Below, piece after piece: positions 42,422 through 54,680 of a DNA stretch of 64,000 bases. The stretch covers positions 189,753,800 to 189,817,799 of the forward strand of contig NC_080572.1 of NCBI RefSeq assembly GCF_030247185.1, written 5' to 3'. The stretch comes from Malaya genurostris (taxonomy: Eukaryota > Arthropoda > Insecta > Diptera > Culicidae). The notes beneath the pieces were generated by a model that was given only the letters and a program-made list of their open reading frames with translations, was not told where the DNA came from and searched no databases. Position 1 is the first letter of the stretch. Each line of letters starts with the position of its first letter. Made by a program: the position numbers and the translations under genes.

Positions 42422-43497
42422 TAATAATCTAAATTTATTTCAATACTACACCAGCTTGACGATCCAACGTCCGTTTAAGGGTTAAGGTAAAAAATAGTCA
42501 AACATATAGAATAACAACAGTAAACCTCTAAATATAGTAAAAACATGGTTGAAAATTTCTTTCGATAAAAATGGAAAACGGTATATGGGGCATGCTGTGA
42601 AACGTCTATCCAGGCCATTGAACTTGTTATTTCGCATTCAAAACAGTTCACATTAATGGAAAACAATCTGCTTGACAGGTCACTTGAGTAATTGAAATGC
42701 TAAAAGGAATGTATTTTCGGTTGGTGAAATATTTTTAGACCTACGACAACGACTTTCGGCAGTCTGACGAACTTTACTGACAGACAAAATGGGTTCTAGT
42801 TGCCGACTGTTGATGCAAAGATATCGCAGTGGAATTTGTAATCTTGAGTAACATTGGTATCGGCTAGGAAAATCTTTTTGAATTTCAAAAAGTAAGATAA
42901 AACACCTTATAATCTGAATTTACTTTCAATATCACTTCATCTTCTGGAATAGTGCTCAGTTGCAAACCATGTATTGTTATTTTCGTTGAAAAAAAAATAT
43001 CGCAATATGTTGAAAATTGAAGATTCGCTGATCCGGTAATATCACCAAAATCCAATGATACGATTAATCCCAAAAATTAAAATGTTGTTTTGTGGTCAAT
43101 AGGTGTCGCATGAAAACTATCTTAGTGCTTAGTCCAAAACCTCAATTTACGAAATCTTCTGACGTGAATATGTCTTACTTTACTATGGAGCGCCTTTTCA
43201 AAATAAACTCTTTACAAGTATAGACAGAACTTAATCATAACTATCTCTTGTTGTATTTAAGACAGTAACATAATTTTTTCTCCATTCCATCGAAAATATG
43301 TACCTTATGATCAACAAAGAACCGGAATTTTCATTTTAAAATTCCCGCACTTATATTTTATTATATCACTTTTATTCTCTCAACGTTGGCAACACTTTTA
43401 TACACATTCTGTCAAATTTTGACGCATATCGTACGATTAGTTTTTGTTTGGCGTCTATACAAATAAGTTGAAAAATTTTCGTGTGGCGATTTTTATA
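42422..43497. other. No recognised feature
   Basis: AT-rich. A palindrome GGAATTTTCATTTTAAAATTCC at about 43323-43344 may mark the left border of the following mariner. Confidence 0.4.
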
Positions 43498-44190
43498 ATG
43501 GATGAAAATTTAGAACAACGTGCGTGCATCAAATTTGGTGTTGCAAATGGATTTAAGTGTTCCGAAACGTTAAAAATGTTAGAAAATCGTGTCTAGGAAA
43601 AACACAGGCATACGAGTGGCATAAACGCTTCAAAGGTGGTCGTACAAGCTTGGATCATGATGAGATCCCTGGCCGCCCAACAACATCTGTTACTGAAGAA
43701 AACATTGAATCGGCGAAGCAAATCGTATTGCAGAATCGTTCTGTACCGATTAGAGAGATTGCTGTGTTGTTGGGCATCTCTTATGGATCAGCCGAACACA
43801 TTTTAACTGATGTTTTGGGTTTGAAACGCGTCGCTTCTCGGCTGGTGCCAAAAAAGCTGAATTTCAAGATAATGCGCCGGCTCAAACAGCGTTGGTTGAA
43901 TCGCAGTTTTTGGCCAAAAGCTCAACCAATATCATCAACCAAGCACCGTACTCTCCAGATATGACCCCGTGTGACTTTTTCCTCTTCCCCAGACTCAAAT
44001 TGCCATTGCGGGGAACGTGTTTTGAGACCATAGAGACCAAAAAAGAGAATTCGCGTGAACTAAAGGCCATACCTTCGGCGGCCTATAAAACTTGTATGGA
44101 AAATTGGATCAAGCGTTGGCATGCCGCAGGAGGAGAGTACTTTGAAGGCGATAATAAAGAAATTTATTAAAAATTGAAATTTTGCGTTTT
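43498..44190 (+). pseudogene. Internally deleted mariner transposase (DD34D)
   Basis: ATG at 43498: MDENLEQRACIKFGVANGF, then a frameshift near 43580. It continues KTQAYEWHKRFKGGRTSLD and PTTSVTEENIESAKQIV, the DNA-binding half. After VPKKLNF at about 43866 a deletion removes the first catalytic Asp region, and coding resumes in another frame at NAPAQTALVESQFLAKSS through PYSPDMTPCDFFLFPRLKLP, with 34 residues between the remaining two Asp. Ends at 44170. Inverted termini were not confirmed; a dispersed repeat abuts the 3' side. Confidence 0.75.
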
Positions 44191-44194
44191 ACCT

Positions 44195-46050
44195 TTTTTA
44201 TATATATAAAAAATAGTTCTATACCTATTCTATATTCGCTCAAACTTTAGAAAATTTTTTCGAGGCCCGGAGGGCCGAATGACATATACCAATCGATTCA
44301 GCTGGACGAACTGAGCAAATGTCCGTGTGTGTGTGTCTGTATGTGTGTTGTCAACTAAGAGGTCGAGATCTCAGAGATGGCTGGACCGATTTTGATCAAA
44401 CTAGTCGCAAATGAAAGGTCACCCAAAACGCTATTGAATGGTTTGGAGATCGGATGTTTACTTTTTGAGTTATGCGAAGTTTTATGTCAAAGTTTTCAGT
44501 TTTTTTGACAGTATCTATCACTATTAACCTTGAAAACAGAATATGTTTTCAGACTTAGATTCCGCACGATAATACCTATCCAACAAGCCATAGATTGTTA
44601 AAATCCGTCCATTTTCAACGGAGATATCGACATTTTTGTGTACGCGACTTTTCATCCTATTCCAGCAGTAGGAGCTTTGAGCGCTGCATGACAAAGAAAT
44701 GCTTGGGAGCAACGGAAAGCACGATTTTTATACTGTTACATACAATTGTTTCTAAGTACCAAAAGACTGCGTACAGCATCCTTTTTCATGACATTTAGCC
44801 TCGGACCGATTTTAGCACGGTTCGTTTTTGGCAACATAATCGTTCGAATATGACATATTTGAACCAGATGATGGCAGATTTTTTTTAATTATATTGTTTT
44901 AAACTACTTACAGCAATAAATACTGGAAGAACATAACAGTCATATACCATTCGAATCAGTTCGTCGAGATCAGCAAATGCGTGTGTGATAAATAATTTCA
45001 CTCAATTTTCTCGGAGATGGCTAAACCGTTTTCTACAAACTCAGATTCATATGAAGAGTCGTATACTCCAAAACAAGGTTCCTGAATAATGTTTGATTCC
45101 GACCTCTGGTTCCGTAACTACAGGATGATATGTGAAACGAAATTAAAACTATGTAACTCATTTGTCTCGTAGATGGCTGAACCGATCTAAGATTCAAATG
45201 AAAAGTTTTAAGATTCTAAAAAAACATCTTGTTTTTCAGTCAGTTCCAACTTCCGGTTTCGGAGGTACAGGGTGATTAGTATAAAAATGTCTATTTCACA
45301 TAAATTAATCAGGTTTATCGGGTTAGCAGATTTGGATAGTCGATAAAAAAATTGACTTTTTTCAGTTTTAGTGGTATTCAGTTTTCGATTCAGAAGGTAC
45401 CTAAAAATTTAATTCGTGCTATGATTTCTCAAAGATGTCTTCAATGATTTTCAAATATTTTGAAACTAATGTAAACTATACAGCTACTCAGGTGAATTTA
45501 TCTGACTTCGGCCATACCGATTTTAGAATTCCGGTTCCAGTATAAAAACGTTTCTCAAAGCTCAATCGTTTTCTCAAAAAAAAGCCTAATCAAATAAACT
45601 TATATACAAAAATTAATTAATTTTATCCAATTATGACTTCTGATTCTCGAATTACATGATGAAGAATTTTTAAAATTCAAACCAATATAGAAGATGACAA
45701 TCCCGAAAAGCTTAAAAGTTGGACTCAAAACTGTTGTAATTTATTCGTCATATGGCCATACGAATCGGTTTGGGTTATGCTGGTTCCTGAATACCGGCTC
45801 TGGAAGTACCTTAAATTACCGTAAACTCTAAAGAGGAACTTACATATCATGGCATGTTTAATCGATTATCGATTTAGATTCAAATTCGATCCGATTTGCA
45901 GTTTCGACATTACAGAGTAATGAGTGATTAAAATATCAAATTGCCACTTAAAACGACGGTCATTAAAATAATGTCATGAAAACTTAAACACCGAAGAATA
46001 TTCATAGAAAAAACATATGTGAAATAACCTAAAATAACTCATTATTGAAG
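44195..46050 (+). repeat. CTAGGTGG-family dispersed repeat, long copy
   Basis: Reverse complement of 33404-34490 across most of its length. It begins with TATATATATAAAAAATAGTT, then GAGGCCCGGAGGGCCGAATG and a TG tract, and ends near CCGAAGAATATTCATAG at about 45992. Extra sequence at about 44820-45170 includes a second CATATACCATTCGA block, so a further copy is nested here. The terminal CTAGGTGG motif is missing. Confidence 0.7.
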
Positions 46051-47501
46051 ATATCTAAAATATGTGGAATGAAGGTAAGATTCAGTACTGAAATAGGGCG
46101 CGTAAAATTTCAAAGAATCATCGCACAAAGCGTATCGTGCGAAACTAACACATACAAATACGGAATATTTTCAGTGATTAAGTGTAGCGGGCTTACAACA
46201 CGTTTGTTCGCCAATAAAACAGGTACTGACAAGGGCTATTGCACCAGTAGTCATCTCACTAGTAGAGTAATCATATTATTAATCGGATTTCAAACTAAAC
46301 TTTAGAAACTCTAGATGACCTCAAACGATTTGTTATGGATTTTTAAATGTAATCGTGATCACTCTGTCACCATCACCACCATATATATATTTATACACCC
46401 AAACCTCCGTTTACGTAAACTTTTTTTACGTTACCACTTTTTACGTAACTCTTTTTACGACAAAAATCCCAAATAACGTAATCTTTTTTTACGTTGAAAA
46501 TTCCCAATAACGTAAACTTTTTTTACGAACCTACTTCGTATTTCGTACTTTTTTTACGAACCTACTTCGGTATTTTCGGAACGGAATTGATGAGTAGATG
46601 TCGGAAACGATGTTTGAAGTGGTTCTGAATTCCAAGATGGCGACTTCCGGTTTATTGATATTTCTTGAAACCCCGTACAATATGGGTATTTTCGGAGCCG
46701 ATTTAGTGCATATTGCGTAGAAAATAATGTTTGAATATTAGTGGATTGCTGATCGCATCCTATATAGTATTAATATTTTCGAAATGGGAAGAGTCGCTTA
46801 AAACCAACTATGTTGTGCCTCTAAAAATCACGTGATATACTGTGAGTTCAAGTATTCCAGTCTGTACTCCAGCTGCTTGTCAAAAGTGAGCCTATGTGTG
46901 CCACAACCTTCATGAAAACGGAAGTGTCAATAGTAACTTGATGAATAAAAAATTTATTGTAATCCTGGTTGGATTTATGTTGGATTTTATGTAATGTACA
47001 ATTATATTGGCAATATTTTCCAAATACTATTTAATTTAATTCTCAATTTATTCAGTTACTAAGGTTTTCATTGTTTAAGTCATAGTCCTCCATTGATACC
47101 TTCCACTATCTATATATGTAACACATGGTGACTGGTAATAAGTGTTACACCCGAAAGGAGGTGATAGTAAATCTCCGAAAATCATCCTCAATGAGTTTTT
47201 ACGAAATCAATTTGGTTATTGTGTTTACTCTCTAATACGGTCGTCGACGTTTCAAACATATGCTAAACGCTTTTTGATGGAAAAATGCAACTAAAATGTC
47301 TTAGTTCATCATTCATCGAGCTGAGCTGAATGATATATAAAGCTAAGTGTCTCCGAGCTCTAAACAAATTTTTATTTTCATTCAAATTTATATTCTTTCT
47401 ACAGAGAAATGCAAAAATAATGGAGTTTACACGACTCAAGAGTGATCAAAATCGAAATAGATGTTGAATTGAATTGCAATCAATGAATTAAATAAGACTA
47501 T

Positions 47502-47648
47502 CGCCCTTATTCTGAATAACGTCGTATCATTTTTTCTTTCGTATTTCATTTGTATTCCCAATAACGCTGGCAAAATCAAAGGTAGCTATGGTTCGATCGA
47601 ACCACATTCGATCGAAAAATCAATACGTCGTTATTCAGAATAAGGGCG
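47502..47648. mobile_element. Small MITE, 147 bp
   Basis: CGCCCTTATTCTGAATAACG at the left end and its exact reverse complement at the right end, flanked by TAT at 47499-47501 and 47649-47651. The interior includes a GTTCGATCGAAC palindrome. Confidence 0.85.
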
Positions 47649-47999
47649 TATATGCATTCATAAGTGACGTGGAGATTTTGCTTCCAAAAATATTTGTATC
47701 ATGTGATATAGGAAAAGTGATCTCAACTATTTTGAGATAAAACTAAGCGCGTTGCAAAAGTCAGTCCAAACCGGAACTTTATTGTTTAAGTGTAGGAAAT
47801 GTACTTGTGAGATTGTTTTATGCCACACCGCCTTTATAACAGGAATTCGAGTCAGGATTTTGAAAAAAATATTTTTTTGTGTACTATTAAATCCGTAAAG
47901 AATATTGAGACATTTGCGAAACACCTGCCGGTTGATTAAAATTTGCAGCTAAAAATTAGAAAACTTTAGAATTAAAAACAGTTTTGTTAAATGTGTTTT

Positions 48000-48560
48000 G
48001 CCTTTCTCGTATAAAAAGGTTATGCAAACAACTTTCTAACCAAGGCCCGGAGGGCCGAGTGTCATATGCCATTCGACTCAGTTCGCCGAGTACGCAAAAT
48101 GTCTGTGTGTGTATGTGCGCATGTGTATGTAACGTTTTATTACACTATATTTTATAGGAGATGGCTGCACAGATTTTCACACTCTTAGATTCAAATGAAA
48201 GGTCTTGAGGTCTCATACAGAATGTGAAAATAAGTACACCAACTTTTCCGGAGTTGAATAAACCGATTTTAATACACTTGGATCAGTTAAGAAAGCTCTT
48301 CAGGTCTTATACAAATTCCTGTATTTTGTTTGGATCTGGGTTCCGGAGTTATGGGTTAAATGTGCAAAAAAATAAAATTTGTGTACTAACTTTTCTCAGA
48401 GATGGCGCAACCGATTTCCACAAACTGATTCAAATGGCCTAATGGTCCTTTACAAACCTCCTCAATTTCATCTGGATCCGACTTCCAGTTCCAAATAGGG
48501 TAAAGTGTGTCGAAAAATATTTGTACACCTTTTTTGTTTAAAATGTTTCGCGTATGAAAG
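48000..48560 (+). repeat. CTAGGTGG-family dispersed repeat
   Basis: Starts TGCCTTTCTCGTATAAAAAG, then AAGGCCCGGAGGGCCGAGTG and CATTCGACTCAGTTCGCCGA, a short TG tract, and repeated GGTCTTGAGGTC / TTCCGGAGTTATGGG blocks. It shows the family 5' border best. Confidence 0.75.
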
Positions 48561-49479
48561 TGCGTCGTCAAATCCCATTAGCGAGTGTCATTATATTTGA
48601 ATCTTAAGCGTAGCCATGCTGATATGGACCGATTTGTGCATAAGAATGAAAAATGTAGCTTTACGATAAATTGATAAATGTCATAGTATGTCAATTTGAA
48701 GTGTCTCTGTATTAATGTAATATATGTTCAATTCTCTGTCAATTGCGGCAATACTAACTGTCAAACATATAATTGAATATTTTTAAACAAAATGGGTGTA
48801 TGAAACTTCGTGGCACTGATTGATGTATTTTTTTAAACCACATACATCAGAATTGCGGACTTCAAGTATATTTATGTAAATTCTCGGAGAAATGTCATAA
48901 AACAGTTTCAGCAAATAATAGTTCCCCTTTGTTTTCTTTATTTTCTAATACAAAGATGTTCGCGGGCTCATTTCTCTACTCTTTGTAAGTGTAACGATAT
49001 GAAGAGGAACTGTTAGTTGCTAATTCAGGTCTGTGAAAAAGTCACCAAAATCATTTTAGAATCTAACTGTTTGACTCATTAGTTTTTTGTTATTTACCGA
49101 AATGAAATTATGGGTCACTAATCAACAGTTCAGGGATTGAAATCAATCAACGAAAACGAAAATAACAGTTTTAACAGCAGTTCAAAACTTGAATCTATTC
49201 AAATAAATCATATTTACTACAATACTGAAAATTAAATATTAACATATCTATCACCAAAGAATGAAGACTAAAATATTTACATCGAAGCATTTTCATCAAT
49301 TTAAGTATTTGTTTGACAATTCCATTGTAAGTGCCAAGCTAATATTATATTGAATTTGGAATAAAGTTCCTGAAGTTTATTTGAAACAACTTTCTTCCTA
49401 ATATTGACTCGTAAAATCCATTCCGAAAATAACAATATTATAAAGTATTCGACAGTAAGTCATAATTACTCAAACAACG

Positions 49480-49870
49480 TTTACTAAGACCTGTTCTTTA
49501 AATCCGTTCGAGTTTCGGGTTTCGAGAAACACCATCTTGGATTTTAAAATGACTTTAAACATCATTTTCCGACATCTACTCATCAAATCCGTTCCGAAAA
49601 TATCCATATTGTAAAGGTTTTTAAGGAATATCAATAAACCGGAAGTTGCCATTTTGGAATTCAGAACCACCTCCAAAAACCCGTTCCAAAAATGCCCATA
49701 TTATAAGGGTTTTCATGAAATATCAATAAACCGGAAGTCGCCATCTTGGAATTCAGAACCACCTCAAACATCATTTTCCGACATCTACTCATCAAACCCG
49801 TTTCAAAAATAGCCATATTATAGAAGTTTTTAAGGAATATCAATAAACCGGAAGTCGCCATCTTGGAAAT
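49480..49870 (-). repeat. Tandem subterminal repeat, three to four units
   Basis: Units of about 91-117 bp, each containing ATATCAATAAACCGGAAGT, CATCTTGGAATTCAGAACC and TCCGACATCTACTCATCAAA. A single inverted unit lies at 46568-46740. Several 60-70-codon frames here are by-products. Confidence 0.75.
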
Positions 49871-49950
49871 TGATGCTGCTTATAACATCCTTTTCCTGTA
49901 ATTACTCATAATTTTCGTTCCATAACTATCCAATATATTATACATATCTA

Positions 49951-51167
49951 CACGGAACGACCGAAATCAGCATTTTCGCGAAAAATTTAGTTGATTTGCT
50001 GATTTTAGTTAGTTATTTTTTGAGACAACTAAAAAAATCTTACTTTTGCTGATTTAGATTTTTTATTCTCATTCCCTAATAATAATAAAATATTTGTTGA
50101 AATGACTATTTTTTTTAGTTGAATTCACAAATTAAACGTGCTGTCATTTCTTAGCTAAGGCACATTTCATTTCCATTCAACTAATTTTTTAGTTGAATTA
50201 AAGAAATATAATGTTGTTTTCAACCAATATGAATGGTTGAATTGGCTTCTGCAATCTGCAGCTATATGGCGCCCTGTCACCGAAACGGTAACACCGTAAT
50301 GACTACTAGCCACTAGATGGCACACTACTGCCGAAACAATTTCAGACGCGGTTGTCTTTTCTATATTGGCAGGTATAAATACGATGTTGTATTGGAGAAA
50401 AAGACATAAACGAAACGTAAACATCGTTTTGAATTTTTTTCTTCTTAATCACTGTTTTCTTCATTCTCACTGAAAACTTTGAGCACTCGGAAAACAAAAA
50501 CCGAATACAAATAGTACACCGGACGGCGCAGCTCGGAAGGTTTGAAGATACAAAAAAACTTCATCACAATTAGAGTGAAACATTCGAAATTCACTTCACT
50601 GTTCCGCGTAAAAACATTATTACGCACAATCGCTTCAAATGCGCACAAATTCTGAATAAATACGATTTCCACTAACAGTTTACGACATTTTTACATATCG
50701 GTTTAGAAATTTAAATAAAGATATATCGAACACATGTGAAAAACATCAAAACAATTTTCAAGCAGTTTCAATAAGATTGTCCTTTTTAGCTTTTTAATGG
50801 ATTGTTTTGCTTTGACACTTCTCATGAGTTTTTGGCTAATAAACTTGTTAATAATACCCATTTCAGTTTTGGTTTCTTTGTGCTGTCCTTCAGTAATGAT
50901 GGTGATAGATAAATAGAAACAAATTTTCTGATTTTAATAACGAAATTAGTTGTCAATGAGAATTTCGTGTTGGATTGAAATATTGCTGGTTTGTGTCCAG
51001 GATATTCACCAACTAAACACATTCTCTAAAAATAAGAGTTTTTTCAGCAAAATAAATTCTCAATTTTAACTAATTTTATAGTTATTTTGGAAATTTTGTT
51101 GTTAAAATCAACTAATTCAAAAACAGTAATACGAATTAGGCGCAGAGCTAATTTTGGTCGTTCCGTG
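49951..51167. mobile_element. TIR element nested in the 4.9-kb element
   Basis: CACGGAACGACCGAAAT at the left and CACGGAACGACCAAAAT reverse-complemented at the right, flanked by TA at 49949-49950 and 51168-51169. 1217 bp. The subterminal parts repeat AACTAAAAAA and GCTGATTT motifs on both sides. No transposase is visible, so it is probably non-autonomous. Confidence 0.75.
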
Positions 51168-51290
51168 TAATAATACATATACATAAGGAAAACTTTTTTT
51201 ACGTTGAAAATTCCAAATAACGTAAACTTTTTTACGCCATAACTCTATTTACGTAGTCCCGATTATTAGGTAAATGGAGGTTTGGGTGTA

Positions 51291-53929
51291 TTTATTTATA
51301 CTTTATTTATATTTGTATAATTTTTCAGAGTGCCCTATTGATTCCCTACAACTTCTTTCTGGACGTCATTTTTGTACGATTAACGGTTCCCGAATTACAA
51401 CGAGAAGAACTTGATCATTTGCATGCACCCGTAAATTGTTTTAGATGTAACTTCTTCATTTTTCAAAAGGCACGAATGGGATAGCCATCAATCTGTAGGT
51501 TTTAATAACAGCTTTGAAATAAAAATTATCAAGAAAAATTAAAACCCTGATTTTTTTTATTTAACTTTTTCGGATTATTGTAATTTGTAATTATTGAGAA
51601 AAAATCAAAAATTTTTTTTAGTGTGTATCTTTTTTAGAGTGCCCAATCGATTCCCTACAACTTCTTCCTGAAAACCATTTTTCTACAATTAACGGTTCCC
51701 GAGTTACAACGATTTGAAAAAGGCCATTTTTGTGAAATGCAAAAATACATAAGCCCTTTCTAAAAATCGGTCGTGAGTCGGATTGACCTCTCCAACGGTT
51801 CAAAACTTATGGTTTGCCATACTGAAGCCATGTGCAAAGTTTTATCCAAATCGGAGAAGGTCGATTCTGATTTTGTCACTTTTTCGTCTACTCATTCCTG
51901 GAATTGCTCAGTAGTCTTATCGATCTATTCTTAATTTTTCCGCTCGCTCTCCTACCCAGTGCTTGTAAGCTAACCTTGGATTTTCAATCGATTCCAAACA
52001 TCATTTTCTAGCACCTACTCCTAATACCGTTCCTAAAACATCAACATTTATTATAACAAATCGTGAAGTTTTTTAATTCTTTTTTTTTTCACGGTTCAAT
52101 CTCAGTAAACTCAGGTGTGAATCGGCAATAATAAATCTTTGTGGCCGGTGGCGCGAAATATTACGACTGGCTCCAGAACCCACCTTTCTAATAGAACCAT
52201 GAAACATACCGAGATTCCGGCAATTAATCAAACCAAACGAATGAAATACTTAACCTACGTCCAGAAATGTGACCCTCGGCACTGGCGGCAGCCAGTCACC
52301 TCGAGATGTGGTGCTGATCATCCGAGCGTGAGGGTCGTAATCTCCGTCGACCAGGGGAACCGTTGACGGAGGAGTTCGGTTGGCGCTTAAAATGAAAACA
52401 AACAACACGCACTCCCCGGACACATCAGGCTGCACACGTACTAAAACGACGCTACGATACAGATGCGAATGTGGATCCTTCATTTAACACATGCGATCAT
52501 CATAAACGTTGGAGGCAATTAATAATTTTACAATTTTTCACTTTCCACGACATCGAAAAATCGAAGGAAATTCCTAGTTAGTGAGTCAATGCTTGAGCCC
52601 GGTGCGTTGGACGGCGTTGAAAGGAGATAGGCATATTCGCGACCAAAGGCGCCATGTTTGTGGTGAAGGATGTTAATTTTTATCGGTTTATTTTAGTATC
52701 CTTTCAGGTTGCGGTATACATCTAAATTCGAGTATGAAATGTGAGAAATAATACCAGTAGTCTTACATTATTTAGTGGATTACACTAAGCTGCTAAGAGT
52801 TTCACGAGGCTAGAGCATATGAACCAATCAGAAATCAATTCCATTGATAGAGATTTTCATAAACAGTCTTATGATTTTCTTATTTGTTATCTATGCATGG
52901 TATAATTGTTCGTTTTGAGTATTTCATCAATAGTCCGATATGAGAAAATGTCATATTCCTGTTTTATGATTTCTTCGGATTACTTCGGATCCGGAAATAT
53001 TAATAAATGAATCTCACAAACCTGTTGGGACACCGTAAATTTTTTTCTCATGAACAGAGGCTAAGATTTTCACAGTTTGAAGGTAGTTCTTCAACGAGCG
53101 CCTGAACGGAGATGTTGAGCACGGATACAAGATCTTTAAAGCTCATCTTAAAGCACCCGCAACTGATGAACTAACCTAACTACTAACCTGGAAGCGGGTT
53201 TAAAAGAGATCGGGCTGCTGAAGAATAACAGGCCCGCGGCAAAACCCGGTAACATGACAGCTCTTTTATTTTTTTTAAACGTAAATTCAAATGAAATTGG
53301 TTATGTGCACCTAGCATAAACTAGGGAGTAAAATCCTTTTACCTATTAAACTTACCATCTGTTAATATGGAAGAGTTACAGTAGCGGGGCCGCACCTAAG
53401 AAATGGAAGGAGATAAAACCACAGACTAACAGACAGGACACTCAAATTAGATTCTTTAATCATTTTAACGGTCATTTCGAATATTCCTTTAGTTTGGACA
53501 GTATTCGCATATGGCATGATGGTAGCACGTTACCCTATCGAAAACTTTTATATATTTTCAACGTAATCCAATAATTTATTGTGACGATTCATTTTCAAAT
53601 ATTATGATGAAATCAGGCATCCCTGCAAGCAGCTGATCGGTGTTGACAAACGAGGGGAAACCAACTAGTAAAAAAAAACTTTTACATAACACAAGGGGTG
53701 TACTGATAGTAAATAGTTCGCGCAGTACAATATAGGTGGAACTAGTGCATCACGAAAAATTATTTTTATAAGAATCTACTCATACTGTCATGTCTGTTAG
53801 TCTGTGATAAAACTACAGGCCGAGTGGATGGACGCAACATCATTTCTACATAAGCAACCTTTAAAATCATGTTTCAGATCATTTGCTGTCCTTTCAAGTT
53901 TCATGGATCCATGTTTTCTCTCGTCACAT
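51291..53929. other. Mostly unrecognised intergenic DNA
   Basis: AT-rich except 52130-52480. There a minus-strand frame of 77 codons (52483-52250) runs to ACGTAG|GTTAAG at about 52255, a donor-like site. No domain or start context supports a gene. The repeat pair at 51326-51712 is listed separately. Confidence 0.35.
51326..51712 (+). repeat. Direct pair of a dispersed motif
   Basis: Two 78-bp stretches, 51326-51403 and 51635-51712, share AGAGTGCCC, ATTCCCTACAACTTCTT and ATTAACGGTTCCCGA(A/G)TTAC. Weaker relatives of the CCTACAACTT part are at about 15283 and 16260. Confidence 0.6.
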
Positions 53930-54330
53930 TTTTATTATGAACATGAACTTAACGAGGCACCTCTCGCCAATGACATGGTCAGAAGCAAAACGAAATACGA
54001 TGGGTAAATTGTTGCTTATTAGTTGCTAATTAGCTACGACGATTTTGAATTTGTTGTTCAATTTATGTTATATTTTTTGAGTACTTTGTTAAGCTCATAT
54101 GAAGTTAACAAAGCACCCCTCCTAAATAAGCTTAAAAGCAAATCGAAATCCAATGTGTAATTTATTGCTTATTAGTAGCAAATTGGTTACGGTAGCTTTG
54201 AATTGTTGCTCATTTCTTAAAACTTTTTGAGTACTTCGCTAAGTTCATGTGAAGTTAACGAAGGACCCCTCCCAAATCAGCTTGAAATGGACACACAGTG
54301 AATAATTTGTTGGTAATTAGTTACTTTTTT
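53930..54330 (+). repeat. Diverged tandem repeat of about 150 bp, three units
   Basis: Motifs TGAA(C/G)TTAACGA(G/A)G.(A/C)CC near 53941, 54100 and 54249, each followed by AAATCGAAAT..GTGTAA- and GCTTATTAGT-like sequence. Units differ by substitutions and small indels. Confidence 0.55.
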
Positions 54331-54347
54331 ATGGAAATAGAAACCAG

Positions 54348-54680
54348 TTTTTATCCACCCAGTGGTATAATGATGTCTTTCTCGTAGAACTCATGTGTTC
54401 ATATATATTACTAAGAGATTCCTCAAAAAGTTTTCTTTGAATCTTGTATAAGAACAAAATAATTATTTGGGCACATACTAGCATAACCTTTTCTAATTAT
54501 CGAGCCAAATTTATAGGAATACTTTGGGTGTTTTTCCATTTTCGCTCTAAATGACGGTTTAAAGCTTGAAACTGTACTTGAACACTTCTCTCTGTTATTC
54601 CGGAACCGGAAGTCGGATCCAGACAACCGCTTGAAAACTAAATTTTTAAACATACCATTCTGGAACCGGGAGTCGTATTC
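54348..54680 (-). repeat. CTAGGTGG-family dispersed repeat, partial
   Basis: The border reads TTATCCACCCAGTGGTATAA near 54353, followed by TCTTTCTCGTAGAAC. Inside is TTCCGGAACCGGAAGTCGGA near 54597, repeated near 54660. Confidence 0.6.

Larger units (their letters stand above)
46396..51288. mobile_element. 4.9-kb element with terminal inverted repeats, heavily nested
   Basis: The left end CACCCAAACCTCCGTTTACG and the right end, reverse-complemented, CACCCAAACCTCCATTTACC are inverted, flanked by TA at 46394-46395 and 51289-51290. Each arm continues for about 100 bp with iterated TTTTTTTACGT. Subterminal repeats at 46568-46740 and 49480-49870 are also inverted to each other. No transposase. 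It contains at least the MITE at 47502, a CTAGGTGG repeat at 48000 and a TIR element at 49951. Confidence 0.65.

Noticed and set aside
49470..49861. Two similar minus-strand ORFs with SKMATSGLLIF
   Set aside because: Translation of tandem subterminal repeats of a non-coding element.
52139..52483. ORFs on both strands in a GC-richer block, with a GTTAAG donor-like site on the minus strand
   Set aside because: No recognisable domain; a single weak splice-like match is not enough for a gene call.
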